From assembly GCF_016834655.1 (NCBI RefSeq), contig NZ_JAENHP010000001.1, forward strand, positions 682,001-746,000: a DNA stretch of 64,000 nt, in the 5' to 3' direction. Origin of the DNA: Paractinoplanes ovalisporus (GTDB taxonomy: Bacteria; Actinomycetota; Actinomycetes; Mycobacteriales; Micromonosporaceae). The notes under the pieces are model-generated. The model searched no databases, was not told where the DNA came from, and saw only the letters and a list, made by a program, of their open reading frames with translations. Position numbers and translations under genes: made by a program. Every line of letters begins with the position of its first letter. Within the stretch, counting starts at the first letter, position 1. Of the stretch, positions 16,244 to 25,720 are shown one piece after another.

Positions 16244-19056
16244 TGCTCGCCGTCCTCGTCCTGCACACCGCGGCCGCCCTGCTGGCCCCGGTTCTGGTGC
16301 GGGCCCTGGGAAACCGCGCCCTCTATGTCCTGGCCCTGGTTCCGGCGGCCACGTTCGGCTGGACCCTGTTCCAGGAGGCTCCGCTCGCCGAGATCTATCC
16401 GTGGGTGCCGCACCTGGGCATGGAGATGGCGCTGCGCATGGGCACGCTGGCGTGGCTGATGCTGCTCATCGTCAGCGGCATCGGCGCGGTCGTGCTGGCC
16501 TACTGCGCGCGCTACTTCGACGAGGGCGACCCGGCGCTGGGCCGTTTCGCGGGCATCTTCCTCGGCTTCGCCACCGCCATGACCGGCCTGGTGGTCTCCG
16601 ACGACCTTCTTCTCCTGTACGTCTTCTGGGAGCTCACCACCGTCTTCTCGTACCTGCTGATCGGCCACAAGGGTGAGCAGGCGGCGGGCCGGCGCGCGGC
16701 GATGCAGGCCCTGGTGGTCACCACCGCGGGCGGGCTGGCCATGCTGGTCGGCTTTGTGATGCTGGGCCACGGCGCGGGCACGTACCGGTGGTCGGAGATC
16801 GTGGCGGGCCCGTTGCCCGAGGGCAGCGCGGTCGCGGCGGTGCTGATCCTGGCCGGGGCGTTGTCCAAGTCGGCCATCTTCCCGTTCAGCTTCTGGCTTC
16901 CGGCCGCCATGGCCGCGCCCACGCCCGCGTCGGCGTATCTGCACGCGGCCTCGATGGTGAAGGCCGGCGTCTTCCTGCTCGGGTTGATGGGCCCGATGCT
17001 CGCGCAGGCCGCGCCCTGGCGCCCGGTGGCGGTGGTCGCCGGGGTCGTCACGCTGCTGCTCGGCGGCTGGGCGGCGATGCGCCAGCACGACCTCAAACTG
17101 CTTCTTGCGTACGGGACCGTCAGCCAGCTGGGTCTGCTGACCGTCGCCTTCGGGGCCGCGACCCGAACGGCCGCGCTCGCTGGGGCGGCCCTGCTGCTCT
17201 CGCATGCCCTGTTCAAGGCGGCGCTGTTCCTGGTCGTGGGCATCATCGACCGGCAGGCCGGCACCCGCGACCTGCGCGAGCTGAGCGGGCTCGGCCGCAC
17301 CGCGCCGGTTCTGGCCGGCATCGCGGGGCTGGCCGTCGCCTCGATGGCCGGGGTGCCGCCGCTGGCCGGGTTCGTGGGCAAGGAGTCGCTGTTCGCCGCG
17401 TTCGAGCACGGCGGCACGGCCGACCGCTTCGTACTGCTCGCGCTGGTCGCCGGGTCGGCGCTGACGGTGGCGTACGGGCTCCGGTTCCTGTGGGGTGCCT
17501 TCGCGCGCAAGCCCGGGCACCGGTCGATGGAGCTGCCGCGGCCAGGATGGGCCTTCCTGGCGCCGGCCGGGCTGCTGTCGGTGGCCGGGCTGGCGGCCGG
17601 GATCGGCGCGTCGTGGCTGGACGGGGTGCTGACCCCGTACGCGGACCTGTTCTCCGGCCCGACCGGCGACCACCTCGCCCTGTGGCACGGCCTCGGGTTG
17701 CCGCTCCTGCTATCGGTGGTGGTGTTCGCGATCGGCGGGGTCGTCTTCGCCGGGCAGTTGCAGGGCCGTCCGTGGCCGAGGCAGCGCCTGCCCCAGGCCG
17801 AGTCCGTCTACAAGCGACTGATGAACGCCGTGGACCGGGCCGCGGTCGAGCTCACCGGCGCCACCCAGCGCGGATCGCTGCCGTTCTCGCTCGGCGTCAT
17901 CCTGGTCGTGCTGGTGATCCTGGGCGGCAGCACGCTGCTGTTCGGCGGCGCGCCCTGGCCCACCGGTCTGCGGCTGTGGGACACGCCGCTGCAGCTGGTG
18001 GCGGGCGCCGTCGTGGTCGGGGCCGCCCTGGTGGCGGCCCGTTCCCGGCGCCGGCTGACCGCGATGATCCTGGTCGGCATCTGCGGGTACGGCGTGGCCG
18101 TCCTGTTCGTGCTGCACGGCGCCCCCGACCTGGCCCTCACCCAGTTCCTGGTCGAGACGGTCACCATCGTCATGTTCGTGCTGGTGCTGCGCCGCCTCCC
18201 GGTGCGGTTCTCGGCCCGCCCGCTGCGGTTCACCCGGGTCGTCCGCACGGTGATCGCGGTCGCGACCGGGGTGGTCGCCGCGGGCATGGCCTACGTGGCG
18301 GTGGGTGGCCGGATCGCGACCCCGATCTCGGTCGATTTCGCCGAGCCCGCGGTGTCGTTCGGCGGCGGCCACAACATCGTCAACGTGGCGCTGGTCGACA
18401 TCCGGGCCTGGGACACCATGGGCGAGATCTCGGTGCTCGTGGTCGCCGCCACCGGCGTGGCCAGCCTGATCTTCCGCCGTTCCGAGGCGCTGCAACGGCG
18501 TCGCAAGGAGCAGGGCGGTCAGGCCACACCGGGCGGCGCGTGGCTGCGGGCCGGGGACAACCCGGAGGCCCGCCGCCAGTCGATCATCCTGCAGGTGGTG
18601 GCCCGCCTGCTGTTCCACACGATCGTGCTCTTCTCGGTCTACCTGCTGTTCTCCGGTCACAACGCGCCCGGCGGCGGCTTCGCCGGTGGGCTGGTGGCCG
18701 GGCTGGCGCTGACCACCCGCTATCTGGCCGGCGGGCGGCGCGAGCTGAACGCGGCCGCCCCGGTCGACGCCGGCCTGCTGCTGGGGGCAGGCCTGCTGAT
18801 CGCGGTCGGCACCGGCGCGGCCGCGATGGTCGCCGGCGGCCAGGTGCTGCAGAGCGCGCTGGTCGACCTGACCCTGCCCCTGCTCGGCCACATCCACTTC
18901 GCCACGTCGGCCTTCTTCGACATCGGCGTCTATCTGATCGTGGTCGCGCTCGTGCTCGAGATCCTGCGCAGCCTCGGCGCCGAGCTGGACCGCCAGCACG
19001 ACGTCGCCGCCCGCGAGGAACGCCGGGCCCTGGAACGACAGAAGGAGCCGGTGTAA
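16240..19056 (+). CDS. mrpA: Mrp Na+/H+ antiporter subunit A with fused MrpB domain
   Basis: 938 residues. The N-terminal two thirds is a NuoL-like proton channel ([53 protein letters not shown]). The C-terminal part contains the MrpB-like MnhB domain ([33 protein letters not shown]), so no separate mrpB is needed. Around 20 membrane helices are expected. It is part of the multi-subunit antiporter that exchanges Na+ for H+ in alkaline or saline conditions. The start is GTG at 16240, overlapping the response-regulator stop; ATG at 16243 is an alternative. mrpC follows with no gap. Confidence 0.95.
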   Translation: MMLAVLVLHTAAALLAPVLVRALGNRALYVLALVPAATFGWTLFQEAPLAEIYPWVPHLGMEMALRMGTLAWLMLLIVSGIGAVVLAYCARYFDEGDPALGRFAGIFLGFATAMTGLVVSDDLLLLYVFWELTTVFSYLLIGHKGEQAAGRRAAMQALVVTTAGGLAMLVGFVMLGHGAGTYRWSEIVAGPLPEGSAVAAVLILAGALSKSAIFPFSFWLPAAMAAPTPASAYLHAASMVKAGVFLLGLMGPMLAQAAPWRPVAVVAGVVTLLLGGWAAMRQHDLKLLLAYGTVSQLGLLTVAFGAATRTAALAGAALLLSHALFKAALFLVVGIIDRQAGTRDLRELSGLGRTAPVLAGIAGLAVASMAGVPPLAGFVGKESLFAAFEHGGTADRFVLLALVAGSALTVAYGLRFLWGAFARKPGHRSMELPRPGWAFLAPAGLLSVAGLAAGIGASWLDGVLTPYADLFSGPTGDHLALWHGLGLPLLLSVVVFAIGGVVFAGQLQGRPWPRQRLPQAESVYKRLMNAVDRAAVELTGATQRGSLPFSLGVILVVLVILGGSTLLFGGAPWPTGLRLWDTPLQLVAGAVVVGAALVAARSRRRLTAMILVGICGYGVAVLFVLHGAPDLALTQFLVETVTIVMFVLVLRRLPVRFSARPLRFTRVVRTVIAVATGVVAAGMAYVAVGGRIATPISVDFAEPAVSFGGGHNIVNVALVDIRAWDTMGEISVLVVAATGVASLIFRRSEALQRRRKEQGGQATPGGAWLRAGDNPEARRQSIILQVVARLLFHTIVLFSVYLLFSGHNAPGGGFAGGLVAGLALTTRYLAGGRRELNAAAPVDAGLLLGAGLLIAVGTGAAAMVAGGQVLQSALVDLTLPLLGHIHFATSAFFDIGVYLIVVALVLEILRSLGAELDRQHDVAAREERRALERQKEPV

Positions 19057-19524
19057 ATGACTCCGAATCTGGTCTACATCGTCGTGATCGGCGTGCTGTT
19101 CGCGGCGGGTGTCTCGATGGTGCTCGAGCGCAGCCTCACCCGCGTACTCATGGGAATGATCCTGCTCGGCAACGGCGTGAACCTGCTGATCCTGCTGGGC
19201 GGCGAGGCCGGAACCCCGCCGATCGTCGGCCTCGGCCCGGACGAGGAGATGGCCGACCCGCTCCCCCAGATCATGATCCTGACCGCGATCGTGATCACGC
19301 TCGGGATGACCGCCTTCCTGCTGGCCCTGGCCTACCGCAGCTGGGCGATGTCCGGGCACGACGAGGTGCAGGACGACGTCGAGGACCGCCGCATCATGCA
19401 GCTGGCCGAACGCGACCAGGGCTCCGGCACCGACGACACCGATCACACCGACGCTCCCCCGCCGGCCGACGCTCCCCCGCCCACCGACGCTCCCCCGCCC
19501 GCCGATCGTGAGGCCGCTCGATGA
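19057..19524 (+). CDS. mrpC: Mrp antiporter subunit C with repeat tail
   Basis: 155 residues. The first 115 form the NuoK-like three-helix subunit (FAAGVSMVLERSLTRVLMG, GNGVNLLILLGGEAGTPP, ILTAIVITLGMTAFLLALAY). The cytoplasmic tail is unusual: after an acidic linker it ends in three copies of DAPPPA/T encoded by an 18-bp tandem repeat. The gene starts directly after the mrpA stop and overlaps mrpD by 4 bp. Confidence 0.95.
   Translation: MTPNLVYIVVIGVLFAAGVSMVLERSLTRVLMGMILLGNGVNLLILLGGEAGTPPIVGLGPDEEMADPLPQIMILTAIVITLGMTAFLLALAYRSWAMSGHDEVQDDVEDRRIMQLAERDQGSGTDDTDHTDAPPPADAPPPTDAPPPADREAAR
19450..19503. repeat. In-frame 18-bp tandem repeat in mrpC tail
   Basis: Three 18-bp units start at 19450, 19468 and 19486 and encode DAPPPA, DAPPPT and DAPPPA at the extreme C-terminus of MrpC. 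Confidence 0.9.
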
Positions 19525-21020
19525 CCTTTCTCGTTCCGCTGCCCGTCGTCATGCCGCTGCTCGGGGCGGCGCTGACGTTGATGATGGCGCGCAAGCCGCG
19601 GGCCCAGCGGACCGTCAGCCTCACCGTTCTCACCGCCACGCTGGTGGTCTCGTGCCTGCTGCTCTGGCTCTCGACCACCGAGGGCTCACAGGTCGTGGCG
19701 GTCGGCGGCTGGGCGGCGCCGCTCGGCATCGTGCTCATCGCCGACCAGCTGGCCGCGCTGATGCTGGTGGTCTCGGCTGCCGTGACCCTGTGCGTGCTCG
19801 TCTATTCGATCGGGCAGGGCATGGCCGACGGGCACGAGGAGACGCCGCTGTCGGTCTACCACCCGACCTATCTCGTGCTGACCGCTGGCGTCACCAACGC
19901 GTTCCTCGCCGGCGACCTGTTCAACCTCTACGTCGGGTTCGAGATCCTGCTCGTGGCCAGCTACGTGCTGCTGACGATCGGGGGCACCGAGAACAGAATC
20001 CGAGCCGGTTCCACGTACGTCGTCGTGAGTCTCCTGTCCTCGGTGATCTTCCTGACGGCGATCGGCCTGATCTACGCGGCGACGGGCACGCTCAACCTCG
20101 CGCAACTGGTCGAACGGCTGGACGCGCTGCCCGACGGCCTGCGGCTGATCCTGCAGGGCATGCTGCTGCTCGCGTTCGGCATCAAGGCGGCCGTGTTCCC
20201 GCTGTCCTCGTGGCTGCCGGACAGCTACCCGACCGCCCCGGCGCCGGTCACCGCGGTGTTCGCGGGGCTGCTGACCAAGGTGGGCGTGTACGCGATCATC
20301 CGTACGGAGACGTTGTTGTTCCCCGGCGGGCGGGCCGCGGCCGTCCTGCTCATCACCGGGCTGCTCACCATGGTGATCGGCATCCTGGGCGCGGTGGCGC
20401 AGTCCGACATCAAACGGTTGCTGTCGTTCACGCTGATCAGCCACATCGGCTATCTGCTGTTCGGGGTGGGGCTGACCACGCAGCTCGGGCTGTCCAGCGC
20501 GATCTTCTACGTGGTCCACCACATCACCATCCAGACCACGCTCTTCCTGGCCGCCGGCCTGATCGAGAAACGCGGCGGCAGCACGGCCCTGGACAAACTC
20601 GGCGGCCTGGCCAAGCTCTCCCCCGTGCTGGCCGTGCTGTTCCTGGTGCCCGCGCTCAACCTGGCCGGCATCCCGCCGTTCTCCGGGTTCATCGGCAAGC
20701 TCGGCCTCGTGCAGGCCGGGGTGGCCGACGGCGGCGTGCTGGCCTGGCTGCTGGTCATCGGCGGCATCCTGACCAGCCTGCTCACGCTCTATGCGGTGGC
20801 CCGCGTCTGGAACCTCGCCTTCTGGCGTACGCCGCACAAGTCGATGCCGTCGGGCCGGCTGCCCGCCCTGATGGTCGCCCCGACCCTGGCCCTGGTCGCG
20901 CTCGGCGCCGGGCTGACGTTCGCCGCCGGGCCGCTGTTCGACGTGGGTGACCAGGCGGCGTCGACGTTGCTGGAACGTTCCGGCTATGTGGAAGCCGTCT
21001 TCGGAGGGGGAACCCGATGA
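19521..21020 (+). CDS. mrpD: Mrp antiporter subunit D
   Basis: 499 residues, NuoN/NuoL-like, with about 14 helices. Key stretches are NLYVGFEILLVASYVLLTIG (conserved Glu in helix 5), GIKAAVFPLSSWLPDSYPTA (conserved Lys), SDIKRLLSFTLISHIGYLLF and HITIQTTLFLAAGLIEKRGG. It provides the second proton-translocating module of the antiporter. The start overlaps the mrpC stop and its end overlaps mrpE (ATGA). Confidence 0.95.
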   Translation: MTFLVPLPVVMPLLGAALTLMMARKPRAQRTVSLTVLTATLVVSCLLLWLSTTEGSQVVAVGGWAAPLGIVLIADQLAALMLVVSAAVTLCVLVYSIGQGMADGHEETPLSVYHPTYLVLTAGVTNAFLAGDLFNLYVGFEILLVASYVLLTIGGTENRIRAGSTYVVVSLLSSVIFLTAIGLIYAATGTLNLAQLVERLDALPDGLRLILQGMLLLAFGIKAAVFPLSSWLPDSYPTAPAPVTAVFAGLLTKVGVYAIIRTETLLFPGGRAAAVLLITGLLTMVIGILGAVAQSDIKRLLSFTLISHIGYLLFGVGLTTQLGLSSAIFYVVHHITIQTTLFLAAGLIEKRGGSTALDKLGGLAKLSPVLAVLFLVPALNLAGIPPFSGFIGKLGLVQAGVADGGVLAWLLVIGGILTSLLTLYAVARVWNLAFWRTPHKSMPSGRLPALMVAPTLALVALGAGLTFAAGPLFDVGDQAASTLLERSGYVEAVFGGGTR

Positions 21021-21553
21021 GCGGCGGACGCTGGCGGGACCGCTGCGTGGCGGCGCTCGGCCTGACCGTGATCTGGGTGCTGCTGTGGGGCTCGTTCACG
21101 CCCCTGACGGTGGTCGGCGGCCTGGTGGTCGCGGTGATCACCCTGATCGTGTTCCCGCTGCCCCCGGTCACCTACGCCGGGCGGATCCACCCGCTGGGTT
21201 TGCTGCGGTTCGTCACCCGGTTCCTGCGCGACATGGTGATGGCCAGCGCGCAGGTCGCCTCGCTGGCGTTCCGGTTCGGGCACGTGCCGCGCAGCGCGGT
21301 CATCGCGGTGCCGCTGCGCTGCCCGTCCGACCTGGGGCTGACGCTGACCGCGGAGGCGTTGTCGCTGGTGCCGGGCAGCCTGATCGTCGACGCCGACCGC
21401 AAGCGCGGCGTCCTCTACGTGCACGTCCTCGGCGTCGAGTCGCCGGACGACGCCGAGAAGTTCCGGCAGGACGTGCTCGACCTGGAAAGCCGGATCATCC
21501 AGGCCTTCGGCTCCCCCGCCGAGCGCCGTGTCATCAAGGAGGTCCCGGCGTGA
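21017..21553 (+). CDS. mrpE: Mrp antiporter subunit E
   Basis: 178 residues, MnhE family: two N-terminal membrane helices (LTVIWVLLWGSFTPLTVVGG, VVAVITLIVFPLPPVTYAGR) and a soluble C-terminal domain with TLTAEALSLVPGSLIVDAD, the region conserved in MrpE. It starts in an ATGA overlap with mrpD and ends in a GTGA overlap with mrpF. Required for assembly of the hetero-oligomeric antiporter. Confidence 0.93.
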   Translation: MSGGRWRDRCVAALGLTVIWVLLWGSFTPLTVVGGLVVAVITLIVFPLPPVTYAGRIHPLGLLRFVTRFLRDMVMASAQVASLAFRFGHVPRSAVIAVPLRCPSDLGLTLTAEALSLVPGSLIVDADRKRGVLYVHVLGVESPDDAEKFRQDVLDLESRIIQAFGSPAERRVIKEVPA

Positions 21554-21906
21554 CCGCCGTCGCCGTCGTGGTTACCGCCCTGCTCGCCGTCGGGGCCGGG
21601 CTGGCCCTGGTCCGGATCGTCCGGGGGCCGTCGGTGCTCGACCGGATCGTGGCCACCGACGTGCTGCTGGCCGTCATCGTGATGGCGCTGGCCGCCGAGG
21701 CGGCGTTCTCGCGGGACGCGACCGTGCTGCCGATCCTGGCCGTGCTCTCGATCCTCGGCTTCACCGGGGCCGTCAGCGTGGCGCGGTTCGCCATCCGCCG
21801 GCAGCCCGAGCCCTCGTTCTCCTCGCCTGAGCCGAGTCGCGGGCCCGCCCCTTCCATCAACGGGTCGGCCGGGCCGGCCCGCAGCGCGGGAGAGGAGAAG
21901 CGATGA
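21550..21906 (+). CDS. mrpF: Mrp antiporter subunit F
   Basis: 118 residues with three helices and the family core VRIVRGPSVLDRIVATDVL, in which the Asp residues are conserved. The tail after residue 90 is a Pro/Ser-rich extension (PEPSFSSPEPSRGPAPS) not found in short MrpF proteins. GTG start overlapping the mrpE stop; its own stop overlaps mrpG. Confidence 0.92.
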   Translation: MTAVAVVVTALLAVGAGLALVRIVRGPSVLDRIVATDVLLAVIVMALAAEAAFSRDATVLPILAVLSILGFTGAVSVARFAIRRQPEPSFSSPEPSRGPAPSINGSAGPARSAGEEKR

Positions 21907-22244
21907 ACGGCGTGCTCGACGTCATCGCCGGGGCGTGCCTGGTCGTCGGGGCCCTGCTGAGTTTGTCGGCCGGTGTGGCACTGATGCGCTTTCCTGATCT
22001 GCTGTCGCGGATGCACGCTGCTACCAAGCCTCAGGTGCTCGGTCTGCTGCTCGTGCTGATCGGGTGCGCGCTGCGTCTGCGCGAGGCCGTCGACATCACC
22101 ACGCTGCTGCTGGTCGCCGTCTTCCAGATGGCCACGGCGCCGGTGGCGGCCCACATGATCGGGCGGGCCGGCTACCGGGCCGGGCTGGCCCGCGAGGACC
22201 TGCTGGTCTCCGACGAACTCCGCGACGCCGACGACAAGCGGTGA
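21903..22244 (+). CDS. mrpG: Mrp antiporter subunit G
   Basis: 113 residues, MnhG/PhaG family, three helices: LVVGALLSLSAGVALMRFPD, LLSRMHAATKPQVLGLLLVL and a third near AVFQMATAPVAAHMIGRAGY. These are the diagnostic MrpG motifs (MRFPD..SRMHA.TK). Last antiporter gene of the operon; the BON protein begins 10 bp later. Confidence 0.93.
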   Translation: MNGVLDVIAGACLVVGALLSLSAGVALMRFPDLLSRMHAATKPQVLGLLLVLIGCALRLREAVDITTLLLVAVFQMATAPVAAHMIGRAGYRAGLAREDLLVSDELRDADDKR

Positions 22245-22254
22245 GGGGGTCACG

Positions 22255-22740
22255 ATGGAGCTCTTCGGCATGCCACCGCCCGAGGACCCGGGCGGTGCCG
22301 ACAGCGAGCTCGCCCGTCGCATAGCCGAGGCGATGGCGGCCGATGACCGCTTCCGGCGCCAGCCCCTCGCGGTCCAGGTGCAGAACGGCGTGGTCATCCT
22401 GACCGGCCGGGTGGAGAGCCCCGAGATCTACGACGAGATCACGGCCGAGGTGCGGCAGACCCCCGGCGTACGGGATCTCTGCGACGGCATCCTGGTCGCC
22501 GACGGCGAGGCCCGCCTGCGGGAGGCCCGCCAGTTCGGCGAGCTGGCGGCACGCCTGGCCACCGAACCGGCCCGGGGCACCCGCCGCGGCTCCCCGGCCG
22601 CGATCGCCGCCCGCATGGTGATGATCGGCGTCACGGTGGTCGTCGTCCTGATCGAGATCGTCGGCTGGATCGCCGCCGTCTTCGGCGTGGGCCTGCTGGC
22701 GTGGGTGGCCGACATCCTCCTGCGCCACCGCAAACGCTAG
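22255..22740 (+). CDS. BON-domain membrane protein
   Basis: 161 residues: a cytoplasmic BON domain at about 25-85 (PLAVQVQNGVVILTGRVESP, VRQTPGVRDLCDGILV) followed by a hydrophobic C-terminal hairpin (about 115-155) and a basic end. BON domains bind phospholipid or attach proteins to membranes, often under osmotic stress, which fits its place 10 bp after the Mrp antiporter operon. The terminal membrane module (IVGWIAAVFGVGLLAWVAD) closely resembles that of the small protein at 27073. Confidence 0.8.
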   Translation: MELFGMPPPEDPGGADSELARRIAEAMAADDRFRRQPLAVQVQNGVVILTGRVESPEIYDEITAEVRQTPGVRDLCDGILVADGEARLREARQFGELAARLATEPARGTRRGSPAAIAARMVMIGVTVVVVLIEIVGWIAAVFGVGLLAWVADILLRHRKR

Positions 22741-22889
22741 CCGGCAACCGGCCGCCCTTCTCCCCCGTCGACCAGATCATCAGCGACCACCGGGACCGCG
22801 ACGCACGACTGCGCTGACTTCCGCCCGCCGCCGGGATGACGGCGGTGGCTACAGTGCCGGTGTCGATCAAAGTGCGGGGAGACGGAACC

Positions 22890-23681
22890 TTGGTGGAACA
22901 GCACAGGCCTCAGCTGCTGACCGTTCTCGCGGCGGCGCTCATCGCGGCGTTCGTGCTCGTGCCGCCGCTGCTGGCGTCGTCGTGGACGGGCAGCCACCTC
23001 GTCTCGCACGGCGACCTGGTCGAGGCGTCGCAGGAGGCGTTCACCGGTTACTGGCGTTCCGGCGGCGGCGAGCTCGACGCGCGCCTGCAGGGCCTGGTCG
23101 ACTACTGGTACGCCTTCCACATCGTGAAGGGCGCGATCGCCGGGGCGCTCCTGGCGGTGCTGGCGACCTTGGCCGTGCCGCTCTGGAAGCGGACCGGCGC
23201 GCTGTGGAAGTCGTCCGCGACGGTCGTCACGATGCTCGCGCTGCTGTCGGCCGCGGCCTTGATGGCCAACGTGCAGGGCACCCTCGCGCCGTTCTCCTCG
23301 CTGCTGCCGATGGTCGCCGAGACCACGTCCGGCGAGTCCGCCCTGGCCGACGCCGGCCACCAGCTCTCCGAAGCCCTGAACACCGGCGCCCCCACCCCGG
23401 CGTCGCTCACCACCATGATCGACGACTTCGGCTGGTACCACGCCGTGATGGTCCCCATCGCCGGCTTCGCGACGCTGATCCTGCTGGTTGCCACCGTACG
23501 GCTGTGGCGCCGCTTCGCCGCCACCGACCGCTCGGCCAAGCCGGTCCGCCGCTTGCTGGCCGTGACCGGCGTCCTGTCGGCCCTGCTGACCCTGGCCATG
23601 GCAGCCGTGGTCGTAGCCAACGCCACCACAGCCGCCAACCCCGCCGCGGCCCTGTCAGCCTTCTTCAACGGCAGCTGGTGA
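22890..23681 (+). CDS. Integral membrane protein of unknown function
   Basis: About 263 residues with four hydrophobic segments: near residues 10-30, 85-105 (AGALLAVLATLAVPLW), 112-130, and a C-terminal pair flanking LWRRFAATDRSAKP. The loop after helix 1 is large and probably extracytoplasmic. The TTG at 22890 (or GTG three bases later) was chosen because GGGGAG lies about eight bases upstream; a longer frame begins at 22836. No family recognised. Its last codons and stop form the first unit of a 27-bp tandem repeat that continues into the convergent gene. Confidence 0.6.
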   Translation: MVEQHRPQLLTVLAAALIAAFVLVPPLLASSWTGSHLVSHGDLVEASQEAFTGYWRSGGGELDARLQGLVDYWYAFHIVKGAIAGALLAVLATLAVPLWKRTGALWKSSATVVTMLALLSAAALMANVQGTLAPFSSLLPMVAETTSGESALADAGHQLSEALNTGAPTPASLTTMIDDFGWYHAVMVPIAGFATLILLVATVRLWRRFAATDRSAKPVRRLLAVTGVLSALLTLAMAAVVVANATTAANPAAALSAFFNGSW

Positions 23682-24227
23682 CGGGCCGAAGTCGACGGCA
23701 GCTGGTGACGGGCCGAAGTCGTCGGCAGCTGGTGGCGGGCCGAAGTTCCACCACGCCGGCAACTCGCCGTCGCAGAGCGCGCAGATGAAGTCGCCGTCCC
23801 GCACGACGTTGCGCTCGCCGCAGTCCGGGCAGCGGCGGAAGATCAGCTTGTCGGTGAAGTCGCCCGGGTGCCCGACGCCGAGGCGGTCGAGCGCCTCGGC
23901 CACGGCGGGCCAGCAGTCGGGGTCGGGGCAGTAGCCGGTCGACTGGTTCGACACCGCCAGAACCCGCCGGCCGTCCACGTCGAACGTCATCTCCCCCGCG
24001 GCCAGCACATCCTCCCCACGGGCGAGAACAACGTGCTCGCTGCGCCGCGGCGCGAGCCGAAGCCACCCGTCGAGCCCTACCACGTACGTCACCGGCTCGC
24101 CCCCGGGAAATCCCGAAGCGACCGGTTCCACAGCGGGCGGCTCGCCCTCGTGGCACACCGGGACAGCCGGTTCCCCAGCGCCGGCCTCCTCGCGGATCTC
24201 CGGCGGTCCGACGTACTGATACCGCAT
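23655..24227 (-). CDS. Zinc-ribbon-like hypothetical protein with repeat tail
   Basis: 190 residues. Residues from about 95 on carry four Cys pairs in zinc-ribbon style: TGYCPDPDCWPAV, then RRCPDCGERNVV and FICALCDGELPAWW. The C-terminus is three copies of a 9-residue unit (FGPPPAADD / FGPSPAAVD) encoded by a 27-bp tandem repeat. The gene is convergent with, and overlaps by 27 bp, the membrane protein ending at 23681. A cytoplasmic metal-binding role is likely; no function is known. Confidence 0.65.
   Translation of the reverse strand: MRYQYVGPPEIREEAGAGEPAVPVCHEGEPPAVEPVASGFPGGEPVTYVVGLDGWLRLAPRRSEHVVLARGEDVLAAGEMTFDVDGRRVLAVSNQSTGYCPDPDCWPAVAEALDRLGVGHPGDFTDKLIFRRCPDCGERNVVRDGDFICALCDGELPAWWNFGPPPAADDFGPSPAAVDFGPSPAAVEEG
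23670..23750. repeat. 27-bp tandem repeat joining two convergent gene ends
   Basis: Three units start at 23670, 23697 and 23724 (GGCAGCTGGTGACGG...). The first contains the last codons and TGA of the rightward membrane-protein gene. On the other strand all three are in frame and encode the C-terminal repeats of the zinc-ribbon protein. Confidence 0.93.
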
Positions 24228-24358
24228 CACCCCGCGACGCTATCCATCACCGCCGGCCCCGGTCGATCCGTTTACGACCGCCACCGGCCGCCGGGCTCCT
24301 CCCATGTGGTAGTTGTAGCGACGCGGCGGTGTGTCGCCTGCGAGCGGAGGACGAAACG

Positions 24359-24916
24359 ATGACGGATGCCGGATCGCCCACGCTCACGGCCGAGCGGGGT
24401 CCCTCGCCGAGGACGGTCGCGGTGCTCGGGGCCGTGGCCGTGCTGGCGGTCGCGCTCGATCAGCTCGTCAAGGAACTCTCGACCAACGGGCTGAACACCG
24501 GCGAGCCGGTCCGCATCCTCGGTGGCCTGGTCTATCTCTCGTTGTGGCGCAACAGCGGCGCGGCCTGGAGCGTCGGCGCCGGGCACACCTGGGTGTTCCC
24601 GCTCATCGCCATCGCCGTCTGCGGGTGGATCGGCTGGATGGCGCTGCGGCTGCGCTCGACACCGTGGGCGGTCGCGCTCGGCCTGGTGCTGGGCGGCACG
24701 CTGGGCAACCTGCTCGACCGCTTGTTCCGCGATCCGGGCCCGTTCCGAGGTCACGTGGTCGACATGATCAGCGTCTTCGGTCCCGACGCCCAGTACTTCC
24801 CGGTCTTCAACGTCGCCGACAGCTGCCTCTTCGCCGGCGTGGTGCTGGCGGTCCTGCTCGAGCTGACCGGCCGCCCCCGCACAGCCCCAGCCGTCCGGAA
24901 TTCGAGCGCGACCTGA
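24359..24916 (+). CDS. lspA: Signal peptidase II (lipoprotein signal peptidase)
   Basis: 185 residues with four membrane helices. Conserved LspA boxes are DQLVK (34-38), NSGAAWS (65-71), GNLLDR with catalytic Asp120, and FNVADS with catalytic Asp154. It cleaves signal peptides of prolipoproteins after lipidation at the lipobox Cys, so it should process the lipoproteins encoded here (1868, 33560, 37517). GCGGAGGAC precedes the ATG. Slightly longer at both ends than the family norm. Confidence 0.95.
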   Translation: MTDAGSPTLTAERGPSPRTVAVLGAVAVLAVALDQLVKELSTNGLNTGEPVRILGGLVYLSLWRNSGAAWSVGAGHTWVFPLIAIAVCGWIGWMALRLRSTPWAVALGLVLGGTLGNLLDRLFRDPGPFRGHVVDMISVFGPDAQYFPVFNVADSCLFAGVVLAVLLELTGRPRTAPAVRNSSAT

Positions 24917-25053
24917 CTGCGACGTCCCTGATAGCGTCCGACGGTCACGAGTGCCGGCGTAAAGGCCGGCCACCCCTTGTCATGGGTGGGTGCTTCGGGT
25001 GATGACCAGGTCCGGCGCCCGGGTGCCGGGCAAGACACGACCGGGAGTGTTCC

Positions 25054-25668
25054 GTGCGCCTGCCGCAGCCTGTCCTCGAAGGCTCCTTCGTACGCCTCGA
25101 GCCCCTCACCCACGACCACACCGGTGACCTGGCCGCGGCGGCCGCCCAGAACCGGGACTCGTACGGCTGGACCTGGGTCCCGACGCCCGAGCAGGTGACC
25201 GGCTACATCGACACGCAACTCGAACGGGCGGCGGGCGGGGTCCTCACGCCGTACGCGCAGATCGCAGTGGAGACCGGGCGGGCGGTCGGCGCCACCGCGT
25301 ACTGGGATCCGCGACGGCGGCCGGGCACCGGCGAGCTGTACGCCATCGAGATCGGCTTCACCTGGCTGGCCGCCGCGGCGCAGGGCACCGGCATCAACAC
25401 CGAGGCCAAGCTGCTGCTGTTCGGCCACGCCTTCGAGAGCTGGCACGTCGAGCGGGTCGATCTGAAGACCGACGCCCGCAACACCCGTTCCCGGGCGGCC
25501 ATCGCCGCGACCGGCGCGACGTTCGAGGGGGTGCTGCGCCGGTGGTCGCGTTCGTGGGCACCGGGTGAGGAGGGCCGGTTGCGCGACTCGGCCATCTTCT
25601 CGGTGATCGCACCCGAGTGGCCCGCCTGCCGCGACCATCTGCGGCGTCGACTGGCCACGAAGCGATGA
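25054..25668 (+). CDS. GNAT-family acetyltransferase (RimJ/RimL-like)
   Basis: 204 residues of the RimJ/RimL-like GNAT group: the N-terminal [19 protein letters not shown], central [20 protein letters not shown] (the acetyl-CoA pyrophosphate loop; the usual Q/RxxGxG appears as QGTGIN) and [20 protein letters not shown], the typical end of the fold. Probably transfers acetyl groups from acetyl-CoA to an amine or protein N-terminus; substrate unknown. GTG start at 25054. Monocistronic. Confidence 0.88.
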   Translation: MRLPQPVLEGSFVRLEPLTHDHTGDLAAAAAQNRDSYGWTWVPTPEQVTGYIDTQLERAAGGVLTPYAQIAVETGRAVGATAYWDPRRRPGTGELYAIEIGFTWLAAAAQGTGINTEAKLLLFGHAFESWHVERVDLKTDARNTRSRAAIAATGATFEGVLRRWSRSWAPGEEGRLRDSAIFSVIAPEWPACRDHLRRRLATKR

Positions 25669-25720
25669 CCGATCCGGTTCGCCCCGCCCGAAACCGTCGC
25701 TGACGGGACGAGGACGCCGG

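Noticed and set aside
20969..20982. LacI-operator-like CTGGAACGTTCCGG
   Set aside because: It matches 13 of 14 bases of the palindrome at 8181 but lies inside mrpD coding sequence, far from any promoter; probably chance.
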